A stretch of DNA of 64,000 nt from Phaeodactylibacter sp. (GTDB lineage: Bacteria > Bacteroidota > Bacteroidia > Chitinophagales > Saprospiraceae): assembly GCF_022763345.1 (NCBI RefSeq), contig NZ_JALEGS010000018.1:62001-126000 (forward strand), read 5' to 3'. Positions within the stretch are counted from its first letter, which is position 1. The number at the start of each line of letters is the position of its first letter. Shown one piece after another: positions 1-8,265 of the stretch. The notes beneath the pieces were generated by a model. That model saw only the letters and a list, made by a program, of their open reading frames with translations, ran no database searches and was not told the origin of the DNA. Both the position numbers and the translations under genes were made by a program.

Positions 1-1
1 A

Positions 2-3000
2 GGCAAAACGGACCATAAATCCTTCTATTTCCGGGGCAAGCCTATTGATCAGTGCGCCGAGTGCCAGGTGAAGGCTAAAGACCAGGATATTGTGGTGGAT
101 GACGAGCTGGGGCATCAGCTTAAGCAGGAAGGCTTCTACCTGAAAAAACTGGAACAGGGCTTCTATAAAGTCTGGGGGCTGCTGCCGGAAGAGGAACGCA
201 CGCTGCCGGAACGCGCTGAATTATCAGCACTGGATAAAGCCGTCGTACGGCAATTCCTACCGGAATCTGTAGCCAGCTATCAGCAAGATGGAGAGTTCCG
301 CACCGTTATTTCCATTTTCCTTTCCTTTCAAGGCGTGGAAAGCCATGAGGTACTGGATGAGTTCGCGACTATCGTGATCGAGGAAATGCACAACTTTTCT
401 GGTTACTTCAAGGAAGTGGATTTTGGAGACAAGGGAGGGGTCATGGTCGGCTTTTTCGGGGCGCCTGTTTCTTTTGAGAACAGCAACGACCGGGCCCTGG
501 AGTTCATTTTCAGTGTAAGGGAAAACCTGCGGCAATTACAGTTGGATACCGGGCTGGAGTACCGGGCGGGCATCACCATCGGCACCGCCTACACCGGCAT
601 TGTCGGAGGGCGGGAGCGCTGTCAGTACGCTGCAGTAGGCAACCGGGTCAATTTGGCTGCCCGGCTTATGACGCATGCCAAGTGGGGCGATGTGCTGGTG
701 GACAGTGAGATACAGAAAAACCACCACTTCAACTTTCAGCACCGTGGCGACATCCGCTACAAAGGCATCAAAGGCAACGTACCTACCTACAAGCTGATTG
801 GGCGCAACTACGAATCCCGACCAGCCTATTCCAGTCAGATGGTGGGCCGCAATCAGGAGCTGAGCGAGTTGTTGTCTTTCATACAGCCTGTATTTAAAGA
901 GCAGGCCGCAGGCGTAGCGTATATTTTTGGAGAGGCCGGCGTTGGGAAAAGCCGCCTGATGCATGAGCTCAAAAAACTATTGTTTGAGGAAGGGCTGGTA
1001 CAATGGCACACTTGCCAGGCCGATCAGATTTTGCGCAAGCCCTTCAACCCTTTTATTACCTTCCTGAAAAATTACTTCGAGCAGTACCCGGAGAGTACCT
1101 CCTTGGCTAATTTCCAGCACTTCGAGGAGCGCTATAACCAGTTGCTGGAAGACCTGGAGGAGCTCAACCGCCCCGAAGCCAAAACCGCCCGCCGTGAACT
1201 GGTGCGGACCAAATCGGTACTGGCGGCCCTCATCGGGCTTAATTACCAGGATTCTATCTGGGATGTACTTGACGCCAAAGGCCGCTACCAGAATACCATC
1301 GCCTCCATTATCAACCTTTTTATTGCGGAGTCTCTCATACAGCCGGTTATTGTAGAAGTGGAAGACGGGCACTGGATGGATGAAAACAGCCGGGAGTTGC
1401 TCTCGGAGTTTATCCGTCAGGTGAACCGCTATCCGATTGCATTGGTCCTGACTTCCCGCTACCTTGACGATGGTTCCAAACCGAAATTGCTGGAGCCCGC
1501 CCTGCTGGAGCAGTATAGGCTGCCCCACATTGAAGTAGACCTGAACACATTGACTCCTGATGCCGTGCAGGAGTTTGCCGAACTGCGCCTGGGCGGCACC
1601 ATCCATCCGGAATTTTTGGACACCCTGCTCCGGACCTCCAACAGCAACCCTTTTTACCTGGAGCAGATGCTGGAATACTTTGCTGAGCGTGATTTGCTGG
1701 TACAGGAGAACGGGCGCTGGACCATACACGATCAAGATGTGAAGCTTTCCAGCTCCATCAATGCCATCCTCACCGCCCGCATCGACCGGCTGAGTGAACT
1801 GGTGAAGGAAACCGTAAAAGCCGCTGCGGTGATCGGCCGCGAGTTTGACATCCCTATTTTGACGCAAGTCATGCGCAAACAGGATGGCTTTGCGGCGAAG
1901 AACGGCGCTGCCTCGGCCGTCCTCCGCGATCAGATCAAGCGGGCGGAAAAGGGGCAAATCTGGCACGCCATGAATGAGCTGCGCTACATCTTCCGGCATT
2001 CCCTGCTCCGGGAAGCCGTCTACGGTATGCAGCTCCGCACTCGCCTGGAGCAACTTCATGGCCTCATCGGGGAAGCGATTGAAGACCTCTACGCCGACAA
2101 TATCGAAGAACGTTATGCGGATCTGGCCTTCCACTATGAGCAAGCCAATGTTTTTGACAAAACCTGTGAATACCTTCAAAAAGCTGCCGATTATGCCCGC
2201 AGCAACTATCAAAATCAACAGGCACTCGACTACTACGAAAAGCTGCTCAACAAGCTGGGCAAACAAAAGGACAATGCCGATCAAATTCAAACCTACCTTA
2301 ATAAAGGCAAAGTCCTGGAGCTGATTGGCAACTGGGAAGAGTGCGAACGAACTTACGAGGAGGCCCTGAGCCTGGCCAAACAAACGCGGGATGTGCTGCT
2401 TCTGGGGCAGGCCAACAATAATCTGGGCCGGCTACTCATGCTCAAGGGTGATTACAGCCGTGCACAGCAGTACCTACAGGTCGCAGCAGGCCTGTTCGAA
2501 TCGATAGAGGACGAAACGGGCAAAGCCAAAGCTTATGGTAGCCTGGGCGAGTTTTTCTTCCGGCAAGGGAAGTACGATGAGGCCAAGGGATACTTCGAAA
2601 GAAGCCTGAGTACAGATAAGGAGGAATCCGACCCAACAGGTAGCGCACAGGTGGCCGCCAACCTTGGGCTCACCCACATGAATCAGGGCAACTATGATGA
2701 GGGCATCCGCTGCCAACTGGCTCAGCTCAAAGTCAGCGAGCGGCTCAACGACAAACAGGGCATGGCTAACCTGTTTACCAATCTCGGTATCGTCTACTTT
2801 GAAAAAGGCGACTATGATGCCGCCCTGGAAAGCTACCAGAAAGGGCTGAAACTTAGTGAAGAGTTGGGCAACAAGCAACTGACATCCATTGCCATCGGCT
2901 GTATCGGCAGTGTTTATGAACGCAAGGGCGATTACCTGCGGGCCATGGAAAACTTTCAGCATGACCTGGAACTCTGTGAGGAACTCGGCGATAAACAGGG

Positions 3001-3622
3001 GACTGCTATCGCGCTGGGGCTAATCGGAGAGTTGTACAGCATTGAAGGCCACTTCCAGCGGGCTATTGAGTACCTGCAAAAAAACCTGATGCTCTGCGAA
3101 GAGCTGGGCTATCAGAAAGGGATTGCGAAAGCGCTGAATACCCTGGGCGATGTCTTTTACTTTACCCAGGCCTACGACCGGTCCCTGTATTACTACAACC
3201 GCGCCATTGAGGTAACCCGGATGATCAACAACCGCCTTGTGCTGGGAGCCAGCCTTGCAGAGAAAGGTCTGGTATTGCTTGCCCTCAACCGGCTTGAAGA
3301 GCTTAAGCCCGTTGCAGACGAAGCCCAGGCTATTGCAGAAGCACTGGGCAATCCGGACCTGATTTTCGAAACCCGGATGTTGCTGGCCAAGCAGGAACAT
3401 GCCCATGGCGCAAAGGAAAAAGCCCTGCAATCGCTGGAAAACCTGCTACAAGAAGTGGCCGAACTGGAAGAGGAAGCCGCCATCTACTACGAGCTCTTCC
3501 TCTTGCTGCCTGAGGTGGAAAAGTACCGGAAATCAGCTCTGCAGCGGTACGAAGCGCTTTATGCTTCCACGCCGAAGTATCTCTTCAAAACCCGGCTCGA
3601 AAGACTCAAAGCTTTAGCCTGA
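2..3622 (+). CDS. Soluble adenylyl-cyclase-type protein: cyclase domain, AAA/NTPase, TPR array (5' end outside window)
   Basis: Probable cytoplasmic signalling protein with cyclase, NTPase and TPR modules. The frame is open to the first base, so the gene begins upstream; the GTG at 68 is only the first internal start codon. Counting from that GTG, residues about 75-245 form a class III cyclase domain: GNRVNLAARL (191-200) holds the conserved Asn and Arg, and a GDKGG run contains Asp121, but the first metal-binding Asp is absent (ISIFLSFQG). This matches the second, C2-like half of two-cyclase-domain soluble adenylyl cyclases, so a C1 half probably lies upstream. A Walker A (GEAGVGKSR, about 288-296) and a Walker B-like VEVED follow, then at least ten TPR-like helical pairs to the C-terminus. 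A CAEC pair precedes residue 1. It converges on the glycosyltransferase gene 7 bases away. Catalytic activity of the half seen here is uncertain. Confidence 0.88.
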   Translation, partial: GKTDHKSFYFRGKPIDQCAECQVKAKDQDIVVDDELGHQLKQEGFYLKKLEQGFYKVWGLLPEEERTLPERAELSALDKAVVRQFLPESVASYQQDGEFRTVISIFLSFQGVESHEVLDEFATIVIEEMHNFSGYFKEVDFGDKGGVMVGFFGAPVSFENSNDRALEFIFSVRENLRQLQLDTGLEYRAGITIGTAYTGIVGGRERCQYAAVGNRVNLAARLMTHAKWGDVLVDSEIQKNHHFNFQHRGDIRYKGIKGNVPTYKLIGRNYESRPAYSSQMVGRNQELSELLSFIQPVFKEQAAGVAYIFGEAGVGKSRLMHELKKLLFEEGLVQWHTCQADQILRKPFNPFITFLKNYFEQYPESTSLANFQHFEERYNQLLEDLEELNRPEAKTARRELVRTKSVLAALIGLNYQDSIWDVLDAKGRYQNTIASIINLFIAESLIQPVIVEVEDGHWMDENSRELLSEFIRQVNRYPIALVLTSRYLDDGSKPKLLEPALLEQYRLPHIEVDLNTLTPDAVQEFAELRLGGTIHPEFLDTLLRTSNSNPFYLEQMLEYFAERDLLVQENGRWTIHDQDVKLSSSINAILTARIDRLSELVKETVKAAAVIGREFDIPILTQVMRKQDGFAAKNGAASAVLRDQIKRAEKGQIWHAMNELRYIFRHSLLREAVYGMQLRTRLEQLHGLIGEAIEDLYADNIEERYADLAFHYEQANVFDKTCEYLQKAADYARSNYQNQQALDYYEKLLNKLGKQKDNADQIQTYLNKGKVLELIGNWEECERTYEEALSLAKQTRDVLLLGQANNNLGRLLMLKGDYSRAQQYLQVAAGLFESIEDETGKAKAYGSLGEFFFRQGKYDEAKGYFERSLSTDKEESDPTGSAQVAANLGLTHMNQGNYDEGIRCQLAQLKVSERLNDKQGMANLFTNLGIVYFEKGDYDAALESYQKGLKLSEELGNKQLTSIAIGCIGSVYERKGDYLRAMENFQHDLELCEELGDKQGTAIALGLIGELYSIEGHFQRAIEYLQKNLMLCEELGYQKGIAKALNTLGDVFYFTQAYDRSLYYYNRAIEVTRMINNRLVLGASLAEKGLVLLALNRLEELKPVADEAQAIAEALGNPDLIFETRMLLAKQEHAHGAKEKALQSLENLLQEVAELEEEAAIYYELFLLLPEVEKYRKSALQRYEALYASTPKYLFKTRLERLKALA

Positions 3623-3629
3623 CCCAGGT

Positions 3630-4766
3630 CTAATGCACAGACCGCCCCTTCCATTGATACTTTCTCACGAACAAGGAGGCCAGCCCAATAAATGCTATGT
3701 AGCCAATGTGCAGTGCCTCTGAGCGGGCAAAAGATTTCAGTAAATGCTCCTGATGAAAAAACTGACAGGCTGTTTTGAGCAACCGGTAGTCGGCCCTGGA
3801 TTTGAGCAGTAACAACAGCACTAAATGGACCAGCCAGAAGTGCCCTACGACCAGAAACAACAGGGGCGACAGCAAAATAGACCAACTCAGCAAGAAAGCG
3901 ATACCCAGTGCAAGCGTCGTGCCCGCACTTGCCGGTGCAGCCGCATTTTTGGTGCCCCACCGCAGCCGTTGCCGGAAAAAAGCGGGCCAGTCCGGCGCCG
4001 CCGGCGTAGGTACCGCCACAGCTGTACTTTTTAAAAACCGGACCGGAAGCCCCTGCCCCCTGGTGATTTTAGCAATTAGAAAAATATCGTCCCCCGAAGC
4101 CGTACTCCGGTTATCCGCATATCCGCCCGCTGCCTCAAAAGCAGCCCGGCGATAGGCAAGGCTGGCTCCGTTGCCCAAAATCCAGGTGCCGGTATGCAGG
4201 CCCACTGCCGTTAACACCATCATGCCAGCCATATCAAGCGCCTGAAAACGGTAGCGTGGATCATCCTCGCCGGTAAGCAACACCGGGCCCGTAGAAGCGG
4301 CAAGCTGCCCATTTTCCAAATGCTGCACCTGACCCTGCACCCAAAGCGGTGGCGGCTGGCAATCGGCATCAGTGGTGAGTAGGTACGTACTTTGCGTTGC
4401 GGCTGCTCCCAGCTCCAGCGCCCGCTTTTTCCCATACTGCCCAGTAGGCAGGCGGAGCAAGGTGAGATGGGGATTTGGGAAGGCTTCCACTATTGCGGCG
4501 GTGGCATCGGTGGAGTGGTCGTCAATCACGACGATTTGCAGGGATTGCTTAGGATAGTTTTGTCGGGATAAAGCCTGAAGGCAATCGTGGATATTGGCAG
4601 CTTCATTGCGGGCAGCTACAAGAACCGTCACAGAAGGGGCGGAATCAATGGGGACAGATTCAAATACGGGGAGCTTATGCCACTGTTTGATGACCCATTG
4701 GACCAACATAAAGTACGCAATGCCAAGGGTCAGGCAGGCTCCACCAATGATCCACCCCACCGCCAT
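3630..4766 (-). CDS. Family 2 glycosyltransferase, membrane-anchored
   Basis: Transfers a sugar from a nucleotide donor at the cytoplasmic face of the inner membrane; acceptor unknown. The 378-residue protein starts with a membrane helix (about 4-24). The GT-A fold follows: SVTVLVAARNEAANI, IDDHSTD, then the metal-binding TTDADC, and the late RQRLRW motif typical of processive or polyprenyl-linked GT2 enzymes. Two further hydrophobic stretches lie near residues 285-325 and another near the C-terminus. The ATG overlaps the stop of the upstream membrane gene in a TGATG, so the two are almost certainly translated together. The family is common in envelope polysaccharide or glycolipid synthesis; the sequence does not show the product. 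Confidence 0.9.
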   Translation of the reverse strand: MAVGWIIGGACLTLGIAYFMLVQWVIKQWHKLPVFESVPIDSAPSVTVLVAARNEAANIHDCLQALSRQNYPKQSLQIVVIDDHSTDATAAIVEAFPNPHLTLLRLPTGQYGKKRALELGAAATQSTYLLTTDADCQPPPLWVQGQVQHLENGQLAASTGPVLLTGEDDPRYRFQALDMAGMMVLTAVGLHTGTWILGNGASLAYRRAAFEAAGGYADNRSTASGDDIFLIAKITRGQGLPVRFLKSTAVAVPTPAAPDWPAFFRQRLRWGTKNAAAPASAGTTLALGIAFLLSWSILLSPLLFLVVGHFWLVHLVLLLLLKSRADYRLLKTACQFFHQEHLLKSFARSEALHIGYIAFIGLASLFVRKYQWKGRSVH

Positions 4767-5257
4767 CAGGACTGGCTATCGAAGAAATCGTCGTAATTGC
4801 CGCGCCGGCGTTTGAGGTTTTCATGTTCACGAAATTGCTCTTCCAGCCGCTTGAGGTCCATGGGCTCGCTATTGAGCTCTTCAAAGTCAACGTATTCGCC
4901 TTCCCGCTGCCGCTTTACTTCCTGCTCGACCTCCCGTACTTTCTTTTTGAACAAGGCCTTGCCCAACAGGAACAAGCTCACCAGAGGAAAGGCGAGGATC
5001 GTCAGCAGAATGCCACCGATACCCAATAGCGGATTTGTCTTTACCTTGTCCACCAGCCATTTGCCATACCCCGTTACAGTTTTATAGTCGATGATGAGTG
5101 CGGCTATCAGCATCACCGGCGAAAGGTAATACAGGATGGTAAAGATAAAGCGGGCGACAAAAAAGAGCCCCAGCAAAAAAAGGATGCCCAGCACCACGCC
5201 AATGATGGAGCTAAAAGGGTTATTATTGGAAGTCTGAAAAGATTTATGGTATTGCAT
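4766..5257 (-). CDS. Small membrane protein with charged C-terminal tail
   Basis: No family recognised. The 163-residue protein has a polar N-terminus, two or three hydrophobic segments (about 17-60 and 78-100), and a strongly charged, probably coiled C-terminal tail rich in Lys, Arg and Glu. The tail contains the run REVEQEVKRQREGEY and ends in DDFFDSQS. It is the first gene of a two-gene unit, its TGA overlapping the ATG of the GT2 glycosyltransferase. The overlap suggests a partner or scaffold for that enzyme, but this is inference from position only. The start at 5257 is the only ATG before the first hydrophobic segment. Confidence 0.75.
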   Translation of the reverse strand: MQYHKSFQTSNNNPFSSIIGVVLGILFLLGLFFVARFIFTILYYLSPVMLIAALIIDYKTVTGYGKWLVDKVKTNPLLGIGGILLTILAFPLVSLFLLGKALFKKKVREVEQEVKRQREGEYVDFEELNSEPMDLKRLEEQFREHENLKRRRGNYDDFFDSQS

Positions 5258-5420
5258 AGTGGATTATCTTGCACTGCGAATTTACGTTAAGAACCTGCTA
5301 CAGTCATTATTTGTTGCTTGAATGAGTTGTTCTATAGACTGAATCGAGAGAGTTGTCGACGAAAAACGGAAGAAAAAGGCGGCGGATGAAAGTAATTCCA
5401 GCAGTTTAGCTGCATTAGCG

Positions 5421-5428
5421 TACCTTTG
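5421..5428 (+). promoter_or_regulatory. Bacteroidota -7 box (TACCTTTG) for the DEAD-box helicase
   Basis: Perfect match to TAnnTTTG. No convincing -33 TTTG lies 17-23 bases upstream. If used, transcription would start near 5435, leaving a leader of about 80 bases before the TTG start at 5515. Confidence 0.5.
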
Positions 5429-5514
5429 TGGCCGTTATTATGTAAGAAATCGTGATTTTCAGTCGTTTTTAGCGCAAATTTGCGTATAAAGCGATACTAA
5501 ATAATACAGAGACA

Positions 5515-6759
5515 TTGAAATTTAACGAATTTGGTTTTGAGCCTTCCCTGCTGGAAGGCCTTTACGCGATGGGTTTTGAAGAGGCTACTCCGGTACAAGA
5601 ACAAGCCATCCCTCCAATTATGGAAGGACAGGATGTACTGGCTTGTGCCCAAACCGGGACCGGCAAAACAGCTGCCTTTTTGCTGCCTGTCCTGAACGAA
5701 CTGAGCAAAGAATCGTCCGACGACAAAGTCCGGGCATTGATCATTGAGCCAACGCGGGAGTTAGCGATGCAGGTAGACCAGCAACTGGAAGCCCTCTCTT
5801 ATTTCACGCCGATCAGCTCCATTGCCATTTACGGTGGCCGGGACGGTCATGCGATGGAGCAGGAAAAACGAGCGCTGAAGCGGGGCGCCAGCATTATTGT
5901 CGCGACACCGGGGCGCTTCACCTCTCACATGGATATGGGTTATGTGGACTTTAGCGGTCTGAAGTACCTGATCCTGGATGAAGCAGACCGAATGCTGGAT
6001 ATGGGGTTTGCACCGGCTATTATGAACATCGTGCATAAGCTCCCTCTCGAACGGCAGAACCTCCTGTTCTCCGCCACTATGCCTGCCCAAATCCGGAAGT
6101 TTGCTATGCAAATCCTGAACGGGCCGACTAAGGAGATCAGCATTGCCATCTCTAAACCAGCAGAGAACATCCTGCAGCTGGTCTACGAAGTGGAAGACCA
6201 CGCCAAAATCGCATTGACCGAAAAGGTACTGGAGGCCAATAAACGACTGGAGCGCGTCATCATCTTTGCGGGCCGCAAAAAAACGGTCAAAGATCTGGCC
6301 CAGGCCCTGCAACGCAAAGGCATACAAGCCGGCGCTATCCACTCCGACCTTTCGCAGGAAGAGCGGGAAAAACAGCTGCATGGCTTCAAAAGTGGCAACA
6401 CCCCTGTAATTGTGGCTACAGATGTACTATCTCGGGGTATTGATATCAAAGGTATTGACGCAGTCATCAACTTTGATGTACCGGGCGACGCAGAAGACTA
6501 CGTGCACCGTATAGGGCGTACTGCCCGGGCAGAAGCTTCTGGTATGGCTTTCACCTACATCAATGGGGAAGATATGTACCGCTTCAAGCGCATCGAGGAA
6601 CTGATTGAGCGAAAAGTACAGCGCCTGCCGCTGCCGGAAGAATTGAAAGATGCCAAACCCCAACCCCGAAAAGGCCGTGGTGGCGGCAGGGGAGGCAATT
6701 TCCGGAAAGGGAAAAAAGGCGGAAGCCACCGTGGTAAAGGTGGTGGAAAAAGAAGATAA
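5515..6759 (+). CDS. DEAD-box ATP-dependent RNA helicase (RhlE-like)
   Basis: ATP-driven RNA unwinding, in ribosome assembly or RNA turnover. All core motifs are visible in the 414 residues: Q motif (GFEEATPVQEQ, 20-30), motif I AQTGTGKT (45-52), PTREL (79-83), TPGR, DEAD (155-158), SAT, the late ATDVLSRGID and HRIGRTAR. The last about 45 residues are a Gly/Lys/Arg-rich basic tail, as in RNA-binding RhlE/CsdA relatives. The start is TTG at 5515: the family N-terminus (MKF.EFGFEP...) begins exactly there and no ATG fits. The long leader from the 5421 promoter box could allow cold-shock-type control, as is known for some enterobacterial helicases; that is inference. A strong hairpin terminator follows at once. 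Confidence 0.96.
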   Translation: MKFNEFGFEPSLLEGLYAMGFEEATPVQEQAIPPIMEGQDVLACAQTGTGKTAAFLLPVLNELSKESSDDKVRALIIEPTRELAMQVDQQLEALSYFTPISSIAIYGGRDGHAMEQEKRALKRGASIIVATPGRFTSHMDMGYVDFSGLKYLILDEADRMLDMGFAPAIMNIVHKLPLERQNLLFSATMPAQIRKFAMQILNGPTKEISIAISKPAENILQLVYEVEDHAKIALTEKVLEANKRLERVIIFAGRKKTVKDLAQALQRKGIQAGAIHSDLSQEEREKQLHGFKSGNTPVIVATDVLSRGIDIKGIDAVINFDVPGDAEDYVHRIGRTARAEASGMAFTYINGEDMYRFKRIEELIERKVQRLPLPEELKDAKPQPRKGRGGGRGGNFRKGKKGGSHRGKGGGKRR

Positions 6760-6761
6760 AA

Positions 6762-6828
6762 AATGGGTTGCTGATCACATCGTTGGTTCTGACTGTTTGA
6801 TCAACAACCCATTCTGATTTATTTTTTT
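6762..6828. terminator. Bidirectional intrinsic terminator
   Basis: AATGGGTTG at 6762-6770 pairs perfectly with CAACCCATT at 6805-6813, and inner TGATCA copies extend the stem. An almost unbroken T run follows at 6819-6828 and an A run precedes the stem, so it can serve both the helicase and the convergent SPOR-like gene. Confidence 0.88.
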
Positions 6829-6836
6829 GACCGTTC

Positions 6837-7463
6837 CTATTGACCGTATCCGGGCACCACGTTTTCTACCGGGATGCGCATGCCATCCTGATAAGCAACC
6901 ACCCAGGCATCAGAAATACCTAACTGCTGCATGTAGCTTCGAAGTGCCTCCGCGCTTTCCACATCCGGATATTTGCCGATAATGATTTTTTGAAGCCCAT
7001 CTACCATTTCCAGGTCCATATTGTCATCTTCGCCGTCCAATGTGGAAGGCACATTGAGCCTTTCGAATGCACCAATTTGTACGCGGAAGACAAGCCCCTG
7101 CATAGAATTGTCCATTTGCGGCTGTGTTGGCGGAGGGGACATTCTTAGCTGATCAAGCTCATTCAGGGTGGCAGCCAGCTTGTCCTGCATCTGGGCATTT
7201 TCGCGCTCGAGCTGTGCAATACGGGCGCGGCGGTTTGCCTTCTCTGCCTCCATTTCGTTGATTTGTGCGGCATACTCGTTGGCTTCCCGCTTATAGCGGT
7301 CCACACTTTCTGAAAGTGCTTTCAAAGCTGCCGGATTACGCTTGTACTCCTTGGCTTTATTTTTCCATTCTTTTTTCTCCTCTTTGGATAGCTCTTGCGC
7401 CTGTACCGTTACAGAAATGCCAAAGGCAAAGAGTAGTGCTGCAGTCAGAAATAGTATTCTCAT
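6837..7463 (-). CDS. Exported coiled-coil protein with SPOR-like C-terminal domain
   Basis: Probably periplasmic or envelope-associated, perhaps binding peptidoglycan. The ATG at 7463 is chosen because a clean signal peptide starts there (MRILFLTAALLFAFGISVTVQAQ); the open frame extends 38 codons further upstream without protein-like character. After cleavage comes a Lys/Glu-rich helical region (residues 25-105) with a heptad-like coiled coil, a Pro-rich linker (PPPTQPQ), then a SPOR-like fold: FRVQIGAF, IIIGKYPDVESAEALRSY and DAWVVAYQDG. SPOR domains are known to bind denuded glycan strands. The domain here is an atypical Bacteroidota form with an acidic insert (DGEDDNMDLE). Single-gene unit with a shared terminator downstream. 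Confidence 0.82.
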   Translation of the reverse strand: MRILFLTAALLFAFGISVTVQAQELSKEEKKEWKNKAKEYKRNPAALKALSESVDRYKREANEYAAQINEMEAEKANRRARIAQLERENAQMQDKLAATLNELDQLRMSPPPTQPQMDNSMQGLVFRVQIGAFERLNVPSTLDGEDDNMDLEMVDGLQKIIIGKYPDVESAEALRSYMQQLGISDAWVVAYQDGMRIPVENVVPGYGQ

Positions 7464-7778
7464 ATTCAAATAGGTTTTTTGTCTGATTGTATTAATGAGT
7501 GGCAGAGGCTGTTTATTTTCTGGCCTACTTCCAATTTTGACTAGATTCAGGATCTGAAAGTCGCATTTTTTCCACAAAAAACCGCAGAAGTTAAGAAGAT
7601 TTTAACGCCGGGGCTGGTTGCCAGCGCTGTTTTTGAGCTATTCGGGCCTGTTGGGGAATGCCGGGCCGGGCAGTAAGGCTCTTTTTTTCTACCAGGTTTG
7701 GGGATTATGCTCAATTTTTGCTGTTGTACCTGAACATTTAGCGCCCCATAAGCTTGAAAGAAGAAAATAAAGCAACCT
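7464..7778. other. Divergent intergenic region, no gene seen
   Basis: 315 bases between the SPOR-like gene (leftward) and the pterin dehydratase gene (rightward). It must hold both promoters, but I find no exact TAnnTTTG close to either start. Small frames here lack start codons or protein-like sequence. Confidence 0.5.
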
Positions 7779-8021
7779 ATGTGGAAAGAAGAAAATGACC
7801 AACTCAAAGCAACCTTCAAATTTAAAGACTTTACACAGGCTTTCAGCTTTATGACTGAAGTCGCCTTCCATGCTGAAAAAATGCAGCACCACCCGGATTG
7901 GCACAACGTCTACAATACTGTGGATTTTACCTTGAGCACCCACGATGCGGGCAATAAAGTGACCGATAAAGACCGGGACCTGGCCAAAGCCATTGATGAG
8001 GTTTTCGAGCGTTTCAAATAG
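7779..8021 (+). CDS. Pterin-4a-carbinolamine dehydratase
   Basis: Dehydrates 4a-hydroxytetrahydropterin so the cofactor of aromatic amino acid hydroxylases can be recycled; cytoplasmic. The 80-residue protein carries the family signature: the His pair and PDW in MQHHPDWHNVYNTVDFTL, followed by the STHDAGNKVTDKDRDLAKAID helix. Known members are usually about 95-110 residues, so this one has a short N-terminus, beginning at WKEENDQLKATFKFKDF, as many Bacteroidota members do. No phenylalanine hydroxylase gene is in the window. A rescue role in molybdopterin or other pterin chemistry has been proposed for such stand-alone copies but cannot be judged here. Confidence 0.94.
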   Translation: MWKEENDQLKATFKFKDFTQAFSFMTEVAFHAEKMQHHPDWHNVYNTVDFTLSTHDAGNKVTDKDRDLAKAIDEVFERFK

Positions 8022-8265
8022 GCGGTCCGGAAAAACTATGGCACTAAAAATACAGCTGCCTCAAACCATAATGATCCCTTTTTGTTTGAACCCTTGTTTT
8101 ATCGGGGTTTACTAATACTGTAACCCTGTTGCCTCTAAGTAAAAGGCAACCCTAGCCACAAGCCAACCAAATCATCAGACTCGGTCGCCCGAAGGTCTCC
8201 CTGCTGGATCTTTTCCGGATTACGGCACAGCTTTCGGCACTAACGCAATTAAAAACCAAGGGATT

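Noticed and set aside
977..2383. 468-codon open frame on the minus strand inside the cyclase/TPR gene
   Set aside because: Antisense shadow of a GC-rich gene; the translated sequence has no domain and a Val/Leu/Phe-rich composition typical of reversed codons.
7620..7690. GC-rich stretch with T run resembling a terminator in the 7.5-7.7 kb gap
   Set aside because: No stable stem fits next to the T run and both flanking genes point away.
8128..8150. Hairpin GTTGCCT/AGGCAAC after the pterin dehydratase gene
   Set aside because: Short stem, no T run; too weak to call a terminator.
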